32,453 nt of DNA from Gammaproteobacteria bacterium (GTDB taxonomy: Bacteria > Pseudomonadota > Gammaproteobacteria > Chromatiales > Chromatiaceae): contig WFXD01000124.1 in NCBI GenBank assembly GCA_015490795.1, forward strand, positions 1 through 32,453, in the 5' to 3' direction. The notes beneath the pieces are model-generated. The model saw only the letters and a list, made by a program, of their open reading frames with translations, was not told the origin of the DNA and searched no databases. The position numbers and the translations under genes were made by a program. Positions within the stretch are counted from its first letter, which is position 1; every line of letters begins with the position of its first letter. Positions 18,531 to 26,781 of this stretch are shown piece by piece.

Positions 18531-18554
18531 GGGGGGATGTGGTCAACACCCCCC
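18531..18554 (+). promoter_or_regulatory. GC hairpin overlapping a possible start codon
   Basis: Six G of an 8-G run (18529-18536) face six C at 18549-18554. Between them TGT can pair with ACA around the loop GGTCA, with one bulged A. The stem swallows the in-frame ATG at 18537 and lies 21 bases before the preferred ATG at 18576. It could control translation of the DUF6502-like gene. No T-run follows, so it is not a terminator. Confidence 0.45.
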
Positions 18555-18575
18555 GTGCAGTGGCAAAATGAGCGC

Positions 18576-19442
18576 ATGGTAAAAAAAGCAAGTGAGTCAA
18601 AACCGGGGGAGCCACCTGAATCGCTGATTGTGGCGTTGCGCACCCTGCTGAAACCATTGGTGCGGCTGCTGCTTGCGCATGGCATTACCCTGCCAACACT
18701 CACGGCGCTTTTGAAATCCCTCTATGTAGAGGTGGCGGAGCGGGAGTTTCCCATCCCCGGCAAACCACAGACCGATAGCCGGATCAGCCTGCTTACCGGC
18801 ATGCACCGTAAAGATATTCGCCGCTTGCGCCATGAACCGGCAGATGATGATGTCGTCCCGGCCTCAGTGGCCGTCGGCACACAGCTGGTTGCCCGGTGGG
18901 TTGGAGAGCCGGAATATCTGGATGCGGACGGATCACCCAAAGCGCTGCCCATTCGCAAGACTCAAGGGGGTGAGGCAAGTTTTGAGCAGCTTGTAGCCGC
19001 AGTGGCGCGACAGGATCTGAGGCCGCGGGTGGTCCTGGATGAGCTGTTACGGCTGGGTGTTGCAGAGGTCGATGGCAACTGTGTCAGACTGAACACGGAG
19101 GCATTCATCCCCAAAAAAGGGTTTGACGAAAAGGCCTTCTACTTTGGCAAAAACCTGCGTGACCATATCGCCACGGGGGTCCATAACTTGCTTGGCGCAG
19201 CGCCGCCCCTGTTTGAGCGTAGCGTCTCCTACCACAGACTCAGCAAAGCCAGCGTGAAAGAGCTCCATGAGATGGCCGATCAACTGGGCATGCAGGCGCT
19301 CAAGGCCATTAACAGCAAGGCTATGGAGATGAAGCACAGGGATGAGAGATCTTCCGGCGAAAAACAGCGTATCAACTTCGGGATCTATCTCTACATCGGA
19401 GATGATGATTCAGCGCCACAGGAGCAGCTCAATGAGAAATAG
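18576..19442 (+). CDS. DUF6502-like protein, possible regulator
   Basis: The sequence resembles, from memory, the DUF6502 family. From the ATG at 18576 it is 288 residues. The hallmark N-terminal stretch has ALRTLLKPLVRLLLAHGITL followed by LLKSLYVEVAEREF, then KPQTDSRISLLTGMHRKDIRRL. This last part reads like a helix-turn-helix and suggests DNA binding, though I cannot prove it. No signal peptide or membrane segment follows, so the protein should be cytoplasmic. The C-terminal half (FGKNLRDHIATGVHNLL, then a helix-rich segment) is typical of the same family. The frame is open from an ATG at 18501, with others at 18537 and 18576; none has a good ribosome-binding site. I prefer 18576 because the preceding residues are low-quality and a GC hairpin covers 18537. 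It overlaps the lipoprotein gene by 11 bases. Confidence 0.75.
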   Translation: MVKKASESKPGEPPESLIVALRTLLKPLVRLLLAHGITLPTLTALLKSLYVEVAEREFPIPGKPQTDSRISLLTGMHRKDIRRLRHEPADDDVVPASVAVGTQLVARWVGEPEYLDADGSPKALPIRKTQGGEASFEQLVAAVARQDLRPRVVLDELLRLGVAEVDGNCVRLNTEAFIPKKGFDEKAFYFGKNLRDHIATGVHNLLGAAPPLFERSVSYHRLSKASVKELHEMADQLGMQALKAINSKAMEMKHRDERSSGEKQRINFGIYLYIGDDDSAPQEQLNEK

Positions 19443-20703
19443 AGCCATACTGCGGCTGCTTCTGCTGGCCGCCCTGCTTATCGTCGCGCTGGCTGGTTGT
19501 GCTTCCCAAACGAAGGATAGCTGGTCGGAGAGCCTGGCTCACAATGCCGGAGGGGAGGAGGAGAGTGACGGAATTGGCGGAACCGGCCTGCAACCCGAAG
19601 AGGGCGATGGCCTTGGAGGGACTGGCATCATCGGCCCCATCTCCGGGTTTGGCAGCATCATTGTGAATGGCATGCATATCGGCTATCCGCCCGATATGGT
19701 CATTGGCCTGAACGGAGAGCCTGCCTCAACGCAGGCATTGAAAATGGGGCGCATTGTTGAGGTGCGCGCCCTTCCCGTTGCGGGTGAACTGGTCGCCCAT
19801 CAGATCGAGGTGCTGGATGCTGTGATCGGCCCGGTTGAAGCGGTCAACAGGCAGGATGGCAGCTTGCGCGTCTTGGGTCAGACCGTCTATCTGGACAGAG
19901 AGACCGTACTCGCATCCGGTCTTGATATTCAGAACCTCAGGCCGGGCGAGCTGCTGCGGGTGAGTGGACTCCACCTTGCTGATGGCGCTCTGGTTGCCAC
20001 GCGCATGGAGCCAGCAGAGCCTGGCGTCGGCTGGTTTGTAACCGGCCTGGTGAGGGATCTTGCGGAAGATGGCTTCTCTATCGGTGGGCTACAGGTCAGA
20101 CGTGGCACCGCATGGCCCGACAAGCTGCGGGATGGACGCCTGGTACTGGTGCGAGGGGAGCAGGTTGACGGCCGCTTCCTGGGAAAAAAACTGCTGGTGA
20201 AACCGGATACGCCATTTAATGGCATGGTAGAGCGGCTTGTGATTCAGGGTTATCCGAGGCCGGCAACGCATGCTGGCGCACTGCGCATTGGTAACCTGCA
20301 GATGGATATGCCTGTGGACAGTGCGGTTAAAGAGAGCAACCTGCGTATGCCGCTGATTCACCAGCGCATACAACTAACGGCGCACATTGCGCGTAACGGG
20401 AGCGCCCATGCCAGGCGGATGGTCACCATCCGGCCGGCCCCGGCAGCCGCCATTGGCAGACTGCTTCCGCCGATCAAGCGGCCTGCTACCCCCAGGCCCA
20501 GCCTGAAGTGGAATCGAACACCGGATCAGGGCGTACCGAAGCCACCCCTGTCCGATCGTTTGATCAGGCCGCCGAGCTCCCCGATTAGACGCCCGGCACC
20601 TCTAAGAGCGCCTTCAAATCCAAGGCAACTCCCAGAGCTGAGGCCACCTCCAATTAACAGAAGGCCGCCCGCCTCTGTGGTGCGCCCTGCTATTTCATTC
20701 TGA
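19432..20703 (+). CDS. DUF5666-like lipoprotein with Pro/Arg-rich tail
   Basis: A 423-residue predicted lipoprotein. The start at 19432 gives a signal peptide MRNRAILRLLLLAALLIVA ending in the lipobox LAGC, with Cys23 as the lipidation site. CAGGAG lies seven bases upstream; the longer frame from 19342 would bury the signal and is rejected. After the lipobox come two DGIGGTG/DGLGGTG repeats and GPISGFGSIIVNG, the entry motif I associate with DUF5666 proteins. Several beta-rich repeats follow (VEAVNRQDGSLRVLGQTVYL, RVSGLHLADGALVATRM and others). The last 90 residues are disordered-looking, with about 25 Pro and many Arg. It overlaps the DUF6502-like gene by 11 bases, so the two are coupled. 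The function is unknown; an outer-membrane or periplasmic role is likely. Confidence 0.78.
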   Translation: MRNRAILRLLLLAALLIVALAGCASQTKDSWSESLAHNAGGEEESDGIGGTGLQPEEGDGLGGTGIIGPISGFGSIIVNGMHIGYPPDMVIGLNGEPASTQALKMGRIVEVRALPVAGELVAHQIEVLDAVIGPVEAVNRQDGSLRVLGQTVYLDRETVLASGLDIQNLRPGELLRVSGLHLADGALVATRMEPAEPGVGWFVTGLVRDLAEDGFSIGGLQVRRGTAWPDKLRDGRLVLVRGEQVDGRFLGKKLLVKPDTPFNGMVERLVIQGYPRPATHAGALRIGNLQMDMPVDSAVKESNLRMPLIHQRIQLTAHIARNGSAHARRMVTIRPAPAAAIGRLLPPIKRPATPRPSLKWNRTPDQGVPKPPLSDRLIRPPSSPIRRPAPLRAPSNPRQLPELRPPPINRRPPASVVRPAISF

Positions 20704-20729
20704 CCCCGACAGGCTCCTGGGTTCAAACT

Positions 20730-20764
20730 AAAAAGGGCGGTAACACCTTGAGTGTTACCGCCCT
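20730..20764 (-). terminator. Terminator between DUF5666 gene and nifJ
   Basis: A perfect 13-bp stem (AGGGCGGTAACAC at 20734-20746, complement at 20752-20764) has a 5-base loop. On the minus strand the stem is followed by five T, so it is a good terminator for nifJ, which ends at 20795. It may also serve the convergent lipoprotein gene, though the plus-strand T-run is poor. Confidence 0.85.
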
Positions 20765-20794
20765 CTGTTTCTCCTTAGCTACAGGGTTTTCAGG

Positions 20795-23700
20795 TTACTT
20801 CTCCTTTTTGCCTCCATCAGCAGCCATGTCGGCCAAATAGCTGTAGAGCTCAAACTTCTTGAGCACATCCTTCTGCGCCTCCTCCTCGTAGCGTGCTGCG
20901 GCTTCGGGGTTGATACGCTCCAGCATGGCAAAACGCCCCTCGGTCTCGGTGAACTCACGCAGTGGCCGTGAAGGTGGCTTGGAATCCAGTTTCAGCGGAT
21001 TCTCACCCTTGGTGGCCTTGCGAGGATCATAACGGAACAGCTGGGTGTGGCCGGTCTCCATCGCCAGGGTCTGTGAGGTATGGTTGGAGGTCAGCAGGTT
21101 GATGCCCTGGGCAATACAGGGTGAGTAGGCCAGGATGATGGAGACGCCGTCATAAGACTCGGCCTCCTGGAAGGCGCGCAGGGTCTGGATATCTTTGCCT
21201 TTTGCACCATAGGAGACGGAGGCGACATAGACGTTGCCATAGCTGATTGCCATCAGCGCCAGATCCTTCTTGGCATCGGGTTTGCCACCTGCGGCAAACT
21301 TGGCAACTGCGCCTTTCGGGGTCGCTTTGGAGTTCTGACCGCCGGTGTTGGAGTAGGTCTCGGTATCCAGCACCAGGATATTGACGTTACGGCCGGAGGC
21401 GAGGACGTGATCCAGACCGCCGTAGCCGATGTCGTAGGCCCAGCCATCGCCGCCAATGATCCAGACGCTCTTCTTGGTCAGGTGGGTGGATAGCGATTCA
21501 AGGCGGCGTGCCTCATCGCTCTGGATGTTGGCCAGCACCTTGCGCAGATCCTCAACCCGTGCGCGCTGCGCTTTGAGGCCGGCATCGGTACTCTGGTCGG
21601 CAGCGATGAGTGCATCCACCAGCTCAGCGCCAATTTGGTCACGCATACTGACTATCAGCTCATGCGCCTGCCTGGCCTGCATGTCGTAAGAGAGGCGATA
21701 ACCCAGGCCGAACTCGGCGGTATCCTCAAACAGTGAGTTACACCATGCAGGGCCGCGGCCATCTTTATTGGTGGTGTAAGGGGTGGTGGGCAGGTTGCCA
21801 CCGTAGATGGATGAACAGCCGGTTGAGTTGGCGATGACCATGCGGTCACCAAACAGCTGGGTTGCCAGTTTGATGTAAGGGGTCTCTCCACAACCTACGC
21901 AGGCGCCCGAGAACTCAAACAGTGGCTGTAGCAGCTGTGAACCCTTGAGGGTGCTTGTTTTGACATCGGTGGTTTCCACATCGGGCAGCGACAGGAAGAA
22001 GTCCCAGTTTGCACGCTCTTGCTCATGATAGGCGCGGTCGGTCACCATGTTGAGCGCCTTGCGGGTGGGGTCGTTCTTATCGACTACGGGGCAGATGTCC
22101 ACGCAGAGGGTACAGCCGGTGCAGTCATCCGGGGCAACCTGATAGCTGATGTGGGTGTCTTCGGCGAAGTCTTTGCCCTTCACCTTGACGTGCTTGAAGC
22201 TCTCAGGGGCATCTTTAGTCAGCTCCGCAGGGAAGACCTTGCTGCGAATGGCGGCGTGTGGGCAGACCATAGGACACTTGCCGCAGTGGGTGCAGAGATC
22301 CTCTTCCCACTTTGGCAGATCAAGCGCCAGCTCACGTTTTTCATAAGCGGCGGTGCCCAGCGGCCAGGTGCCATCGGCGGGGATCTTGCTGACTGGCAGC
22401 TGGTCGCCACGGTTGGCGATGATCTCGGCGATGACCTCCTGGACAAACTGAGGTGCATTGTCTGAGACCGGCAGGCGCATCTCAAGGGTGCTGCTGACTT
22501 TAGTGGGGATGGTTACTTCATGCAGGCCGGCCAGTGTGCGATCAATGGCGGCATAGTTGGTCTCCAGAATCTTTTTGCCTTTTTTGCCGTAGGTCTTCTC
22601 GGCGGCCTGTTTGATTTTCTCAATCGCCTCATCGCGCGGCAGGATGCCGGAGATGGCAAAAAAGCAGGTCTGCATGATGGTGTTGATGCGACGTCCCATG
22701 CCGGTCTCTTTGGCAATGGCGTAGGCATCGACCACATAGAATTTGATCTGTTTCTCGATCATCTGCTCTTGCATGGTGCGTGGCAGGGTCTCCCAGACCT
22801 CGTCCGCGCTGTGCTGGGAGTTGAGTAGGAAGGTGGCGCCTGGAGCCGCTTTGTGCAGCATTTCGAAACGCGCAGGGAAGTTGGGCTGATGGGCGCCGAT
22901 GAAGGTTGCCTGTCCATCGCCTACCAGGTAGGGCGAGCGGATCGGCTTGGGGCCGAAGCGCAGGTGTGAGACGGTAACCGCACCGGCTTTTTTGGAGTCA
23001 TACTGAAAGTAGCCCTGGCCGTAGTTGTCGGTCTCTTCACCGATAATCTTGATAGAGTTTTTGTTGGCGCCCACGGTGCCGTCTGCCCCCAGGCCGTAGA
23101 ATACCGCACTGGTGATGCCTTTGGCTGAGTCAGGCAGAAAGCTGGCATCATACTCGATGTGGCTGTTGGTGAGGTCATCAATGATGCCGACGGTAAAGCT
23201 GTTTTTGGGGGTATCTTTTTTCAGCTCATCAAAAACGCCCTTGATCATGGCGGGGGTGAACTCTTTGGAGGCCAGGCCGTAACGGCCTCCGACCACTCGT
23301 GGCATCTCGCTGATCTCGCCATTGGCGGCAGCCTGGGCGATAGCGGTCACCACATCCTTATAGAGCGGCTCACCTTCGGCGCCTGGCTCTTTGCAGCGAT
23401 CCAGGGTGGCGATTTTTTTGGCACTGGCGGGGATGGCCTCCAGCAGCAGCTTGGCAGAGAAGGGACGGAACAGGCGAACCTTGACCAGCCCTACCTTTTC
23501 ACCCCGGCGTGTCAGGGTCTCAACGGTCTCTTCGATCGCCTCATTGCCTGAACCCATGCAGAGGATGATGCGTTCTGCATCCTCGGCGCCGACATATTCA
23601 AACAGCTTGTATTGACGGCCTGTGTGTTTGGCCAGGCGATCCATGCAATCCTGAACGATCTCAGGAACGGCCTCGTAGTAGGGATTGACGGTCTCACGGC

Positions 23701-24385
23701 CCTGGAAGTAGACATCAGGGTTCTGCGCGGTGCCCCGGATGACAGGGGTATCCGGGTTCAGGGCGCGGGTGCGGTGGGCGCTGATGGCCTCTTCAGAGAT
23801 CATGGCGCGTACAATGTCCCTGCTCAGCTGATCGACCTTGTTGACCTCATGGGAGACGCGGAAGCCGTCGAAGAAGTGGACGAAAGGAATGCGGCTCTCA
23901 AGCGTGGCACACTGCGCAATCAGTGCAAAGTCCATCACCTCCTGTACGGAGTTGGAGCTGAGCATGCCAAAGCCTGTCTGACGGACGGCCATCACATCGC
24001 TGTGGTCGCCAAAGATCGACAGCCCCTGGGCTGCCAGGGCGCGCGCCGAGACGTGGAATACGGTAGGTGTCAGTTCACCTGCCACCTTGTACATGGTGGG
24101 GATCATCAACAGCAGGCCCTGTGAGGCGGTAAAGGTGGTACTCAGCGAGCCGCCTTGCAGTGCGCCATGAACAGCGGCTACAGCGCCGCCTTCACTCTGC
24201 ATTTCGATTACATCCGGTACAGAGCCCCAGAGATTTGTAACCCCTTTCGATGACCAATCATCGGAGAATTCACCCATATCCGAGGATGGGGTGATGGGGT
24301 AGATAGCGATAACCTCATTGGTGAGGTGTGCGATATAGGCTGCTGCTTCGTTGCCTTCGATCGTAACCATATTCCGTTCTGACAT
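20795..24385 (-). CDS. nifJ: Pyruvate:ferredoxin (flavodoxin) oxidoreductase, single-chain
   Basis: A homodimeric enzyme that oxidatively decarboxylates pyruvate to acetyl-CoA, reducing ferredoxin or flavodoxin; it can also run in reverse. The 1196-residue chain has all the fused domains. The N-terminal pyrimidine-binding domain has AIYPITPSS and EGGAVAAVHGALQGG. The gamma domain (about 420-620) has SAVFYGLGADGTVGANKNSI. The ferredoxin domain holds two 4Fe-4S motifs, at Cys698/701/704/708 and Cys755/758/761/765. The C-terminal TPP domain has CVGCGETPY (829, 832), Cys857 and GGDGWAYDIGYGGLDH. The start at 24385 (MSERNMVTIEGNEAAAY) has AAAGGG seven bases upstream; the frame extends 20 residues further without support. 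No other nif gene is nearby, so a housekeeping role in anaerobic or reductive carbon metabolism is more likely than nitrogen fixation. Confidence 0.97.
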   Translation of the reverse strand: MSERNMVTIEGNEAAAYIAHLTNEVIAIYPITPSSDMGEFSDDWSSKGVTNLWGSVPDVIEMQSEGGAVAAVHGALQGGSLSTTFTASQGLLLMIPTMYKVAGELTPTVFHVSARALAAQGLSIFGDHSDVMAVRQTGFGMLSSNSVQEVMDFALIAQCATLESRIPFVHFFDGFRVSHEVNKVDQLSRDIVRAMISEEAISAHRTRALNPDTPVIRGTAQNPDVYFQGRETVNPYYEAVPEIVQDCMDRLAKHTGRQYKLFEYVGAEDAERIILCMGSGNEAIEETVETLTRRGEKVGLVKVRLFRPFSAKLLLEAIPASAKKIATLDRCKEPGAEGEPLYKDVVTAIAQAAANGEISEMPRVVGGRYGLASKEFTPAMIKGVFDELKKDTPKNSFTVGIIDDLTNSHIEYDASFLPDSAKGITSAVFYGLGADGTVGANKNSIKIIGEETDNYGQGYFQYDSKKAGAVTVSHLRFGPKPIRSPYLVGDGQATFIGAHQPNFPARFEMLHKAAPGATFLLNSQHSADEVWETLPRTMQEQMIEKQIKFYVVDAYAIAKETGMGRRINTIMQTCFFAISGILPRDEAIEKIKQAAEKTYGKKGKKILETNYAAIDRTLAGLHEVTIPTKVSSTLEMRLPVSDNAPQFVQEVIAEIIANRGDQLPVSKIPADGTWPLGTAAYEKRELALDLPKWEEDLCTHCGKCPMVCPHAAIRSKVFPAELTKDAPESFKHVKVKGKDFAEDTHISYQVAPDDCTGCTLCVDICPVVDKNDPTRKALNMVTDRAYHEQERANWDFFLSLPDVETTDVKTSTLKGSQLLQPLFEFSGACVGCGETPYIKLATQLFGDRMVIANSTGCSSIYGGNLPTTPYTTNKDGRGPAWCNSLFEDTAEFGLGYRLSYDMQARQAHELIVSMRDQIGAELVDALIAADQSTDAGLKAQRARVEDLRKVLANIQSDEARRLESLSTHLTKKSVWIIGGDGWAYDIGYGGLDHVLASGRNVNILVLDTETYSNTGGQNSKATPKGAVAKFAAGGKPDAKKDLALMAISYGNVYVASVSYGAKGKDIQTLRAFQEAESYDGVSIILAYSPCIAQGINLLTSNHTSQTLAMETGHTQLFRYDPRKATKGENPLKLDSKPPSRPLREFTETEGRFAMLERINPEAAARYEEEAQKDVLKKFELYSYLADMAADGGKKEK

Positions 24386-24568
24386 AGGTTTGCCCTTTGG
24401 TTTCAAAATGTTAGGTGATTGCGGCGTGAAGTATCGGCACCGCACCGGTAGAGAAATCGGGTTCTGCCTGGCGTTCTCACAGGTCGAAAGGATGCATAAT
24501 TTACCAGAGGTTATTCAGAAAATGAATTATTTGGTTAAATTTATGCCATAGCGGGCGGAATTTATATC

Positions 24569-25225
24569 CTATCCTCGCAGGCTGATGATCGGCCAGCCCC
24601 GGCTATTGGCATGTTGCGTGAGGGCTTCATCCGGGTCGACAGCGATGGGTCTATCGACCACCTCAAGCAGCGGGATGTCATTGTGGGAGTCGCTGTAGAA
24701 ACAGCTGTCGTCCAGATTGTGCTGGTTGCTGGCCAGCCATTGGTTCAGCCGCTCAATCTTGCCCTCTTTATAGCTGGGGGTTCCCGCGACCTGGCCGGTG
24801 TAGTGGCCATCGACCATCTCCGGTGTAGTGGCAATGAGGTTCGCTACCCCAAGACGCCGGGCAATGGGGGTGGTCACAAAGCTGTTGGTTGCGGTGATGA
24901 TCAGCAAGGTGTCGCCTGCATCCCGGTGCTTCTGGATCAGCTCCAGCCCCGCTGGCAGGATGATCGGCTCGATCCTATCTGAAACGAACTGCTCCCGCCA
25001 GGCATGGAGTGTGTCGGGCGCATGCTCACTGAGCGGCTTGAGTGAAAAGTGCAGGAATTCAAAGATATCCAGTGTCCCTTCATTGTATTCCCGGTAGAAG
25101 TGGTCATTTGCCTGCTGGTACAGCTCAGCATCAACAACGCCCTGTTCCACCAGAAAATCACCCCAAAGATGGTCTGAGTCGCCGCAGAGCAGGGTGTTGT
25201 CGAGATCAAAAATAGCCAGTGCCAA
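24569..25225 (-). CDS. HAD-IB family phosphatase (SerB-like; possibly histidinol phosphatase)
   Basis: A 218-residue haloacid-dehalogenase phosphatase of subfamily IB. Motif I DLDNTLL (near residue 7) has the nucleophile Asp, motif II is in LLIITATNSF, motif III Lys is in SYKEGKIERL, and motif IV is YSDSHNDIPLL. A helical C1 cap lies between motifs I and II. It starts with TTG at 25225; AGGGG eight bases upstream supports this, and the encoded MALAIFDLDNTLL is the family start. The nearest family members are annotated as phosphoserine phosphatase-like. In Pseudomonas the homologue next to rppH has been linked to histidinol phosphatase activity, and that neighbourhood is repeated here. The exact substrate is uncertain. 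Confidence 0.9.
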   Translation of the reverse strand: MALAIFDLDNTLLCGDSDHLWGDFLVEQGVVDAELYQQANDHFYREYNEGTLDIFEFLHFSLKPLSEHAPDTLHAWREQFVSDRIEPIILPAGLELIQKHRDAGDTLLIITATNSFVTTPIARRLGVANLIATTPEMVDGHYTGQVAGTPSYKEGKIERLNQWLASNQHNLDDSCFYSDSHNDIPLLEVVDRPIAVDPDEALTQHANSRGWPIISLRG

Positions 25226-25430
25226 TGTCTGTGCCCCTGAAAAATGAGAAGAATATAAGCTAAACTACTAATTTTACAGAAAAAAATACAGGATGAAAGG
25301 GGGCGTTGGCAGCCCGTTTCGCATTGGGCGTTAATGGCCTAGAAATCAATGGCTTAAGTTGTGCTTGCTCCTGTCCGTCAGGTTGTGGAAGAATCAGGGC
25401 ATCTTAAACCTTTATATAGCAGGTCTTGTG

Positions 25431-25958
25431 GTGATCGATTCAGATGGGTATAGACCCAATGTGGGCATTGTACTGTCCAATCATCAGCGCCAGCTTTTCT
25501 GGGGGCGGCGTATCGGCCAGGAGTCGTGGCAGTTTCCCCAGGGGGGGATCAAGGCACACGAAACCCCGGAGCAGGCGATGTTCCGTGAGCTGGAGGAGGA
25601 GGTTGGCCTCTATAAACATCAGGTGGAGGTGATCGGGTATACCGGCGATTGGCTGCGCTATCGCCTGCCGGAGCGCTTTATTCGACATCACTCCAAGCCG
25701 CTTTGTATTGGCCAGAAGCAGGTCTGGTTTCTGCTGCGTTTAAAGTGCAGGGACAAGGATCTCTGCCTTGATCGATCCGCTAAACCAGAGTTCGATGGCT
25801 GGCGCTGGGTAAAATACTGGCACCCGTTGCGTGAAGTGGTCTATTTCAAGCGCCAGGTCTATTCCCAGGCGCTAAAGGAGCTGGCGCCGCTACTCTTTCC
25901 CGATGGCCCGCCGGCGCAGCGCTGCTCAAATTATTTGCGACAGAACTGCCGCACATGA
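25431..25958 (+). CDS. rppH: RNA pyrophosphohydrolase (Nudix)
   Basis: Removes pyrophosphate from the 5' end of triphosphorylated mRNA, opening it to RNase E. The sequence has the RppH signature [26 protein letters not shown] and the Nudix box [23 protein letters not shown] (ending at residue 60), with [19 protein letters not shown] at the C-terminus. I chose the GTG at 25431 because it begins the family N-terminus (M-IDDDGYRPN in E. coli), has AGG seven bases upstream and gives 175 residues against 176 in E. coli. An upstream ATG at 25359 in the same frame would add 24 unrelated residues. It is divergent from the HAD gene across about 205 bases that hold no gene. Confidence 0.95.
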   Translation: MIDSDGYRPNVGIVLSNHQRQLFWGRRIGQESWQFPQGGIKAHETPEQAMFRELEEEVGLYKHQVEVIGYTGDWLRYRLPERFIRHHSKPLCIGQKQVWFLLRLKCRDKDLCLDRSAKPEFDGWRWVKYWHPLREVVYFKRQVYSQALKELAPLLFPDGPPAQRCSNYLRQNCRT

Positions 25959-26025
25959 TCTCCCGGTGCGGTGGCTGATGTATGAGACGCTTGAAAACAT
26001 GGGGCCGGATGGGTCGGTGTGCCCG

Positions 26026-26043
26026 GGCAGATAGCTATCTGCC
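26026..26043. repeat. Perfect 18-bp palindrome upstream of lexA
   Basis: GGCAGATAGCTATCTGCC equals its own reverse complement over 18 bases. It lies 68 bases after the rppH stop and 38 before the SOS box. There is no loop and no T-run, so a terminator is unlikely; it could be a protein-binding site. Confidence 0.6.
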
Positions 26044-26080
26044 AAGAAAAACCACAGTTTCCCTTCCCTTTATCCAAATG

Positions 26081-26096
26081 CTGTATACACTCACAG
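26081..26096 (+). promoter_or_regulatory. SOS box (LexA operator) of lexA
   Basis: CTGTATACACTCACAG fits CTG-N10-CAG, the gammaproteobacterial LexA operator. It ends 40 bases before the lexA ATG. Negative autoregulation by LexA is expected. A TATACA inside the box could be the -10 element. Confidence 0.9.
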
Positions 26097-26136
26097 CTAA
26101 GCCTTTTGTTTTTTCCGATCTGGAGGCAGTCTTTAT

Positions 26137-26745
26137 ATGGAGCTCACTCCTCGTCAGACAGAGATCCTGGAGCTGATCCGCTCACACATTGCGGATACTG
26201 GATATCCACCCACCCGTGCTGAGATATGCAGGATTATGGGGTTCAAGTCCCCCAATGCGGCAGAGGATCATCTGCGGGCGCTCTCACGCAAAGGGGCCAT
26301 TGAGGTGCTCTCTGGTACTTCCAGAGGTATCCGCATTCTGTTACCGGATGAGCCGGAAGGGTTGCCTGTGGTTGGCAGGGTCAGATCAGGCAGCTCTCTT
26401 CTGGCGGAAGAGAATATTGAGGGGCGTTACTCCATCGACCCCAACAAGTTTCGTCCCAGGCCCCACTACCTGCTGCGCATGCCGGATGGGAGCATGCAGG
26501 ATGCCGGTATTGCAGATGGAGATCTGCTGCTGATACACCGTACAAAAAAATTCCAAAACGAGCAGATCGTTGTTGTCCGGCTGGATGGCGAGGTGCTGGT
26601 GAGACGCATCCACCAGCACGGGCGCTGGAAGCACCGCATCAGGCTGGAGTCGGGCAGTGCCGGTTTTGAGCCGCTTGATGTCGATACGCGGCAACAGATG
26701 CTGGTGGTTGAAGGTCGGGTGGTCGGATTGATCCGTTCCCTGTGA
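26137..26745 (+). CDS. lexA: LexA repressor, atypical catalytic residues
   Basis: SOS repressor with a winged-helix DNA-binding domain (1-70: TPRQTEILELIRSH, PPTRAEICRIMGFKSPNAAEDHL) and an S24 autoprotease domain (75-202). The protein aligns with E. coli LexA without gaps through residue 157. Ser119 is kept (PDGSMQDAGIADGDLL). At position 84-85, where E. coli is cut between Ala and Gly, this protein has Ser-Gly (GRVRSGSSLLA). At position 156, the general-base Lys of E. coli (EVTVKRL), this protein has Arg (EVLVRRI, codon AGA). Arg156 should weaken or shift the pH of self-cleavage. The ATG has GGAGG ten bases upstream and an SOS box 41 bases away, so repressor function looks intact. It is convergent with the Ppx/GppA gene. 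Confidence 0.95.
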   Translation: MELTPRQTEILELIRSHIADTGYPPTRAEICRIMGFKSPNAAEDHLRALSRKGAIEVLSGTSRGIRILLPDEPEGLPVVGRVRSGSSLLAEENIEGRYSIDPNKFRPRPHYLLRMPDGSMQDAGIADGDLLLIHRTKKFQNEQIVVVRLDGEVLVRRIHQHGRWKHRIRLESGSAGFEPLDVDTRQQMLVVEGRVVGLIRSL

Positions 26746-26781
26746 CCCGGCACGGTTTATAGCGGTGAAAAAGGCTTAGAT

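Noticed and set aside
20795-24385. Nitrogen-fixation cluster because of the nifJ name
   Set aside because: No nitrogenase or regulatory nif gene is in the window; the same enzyme serves general pyruvate metabolism.
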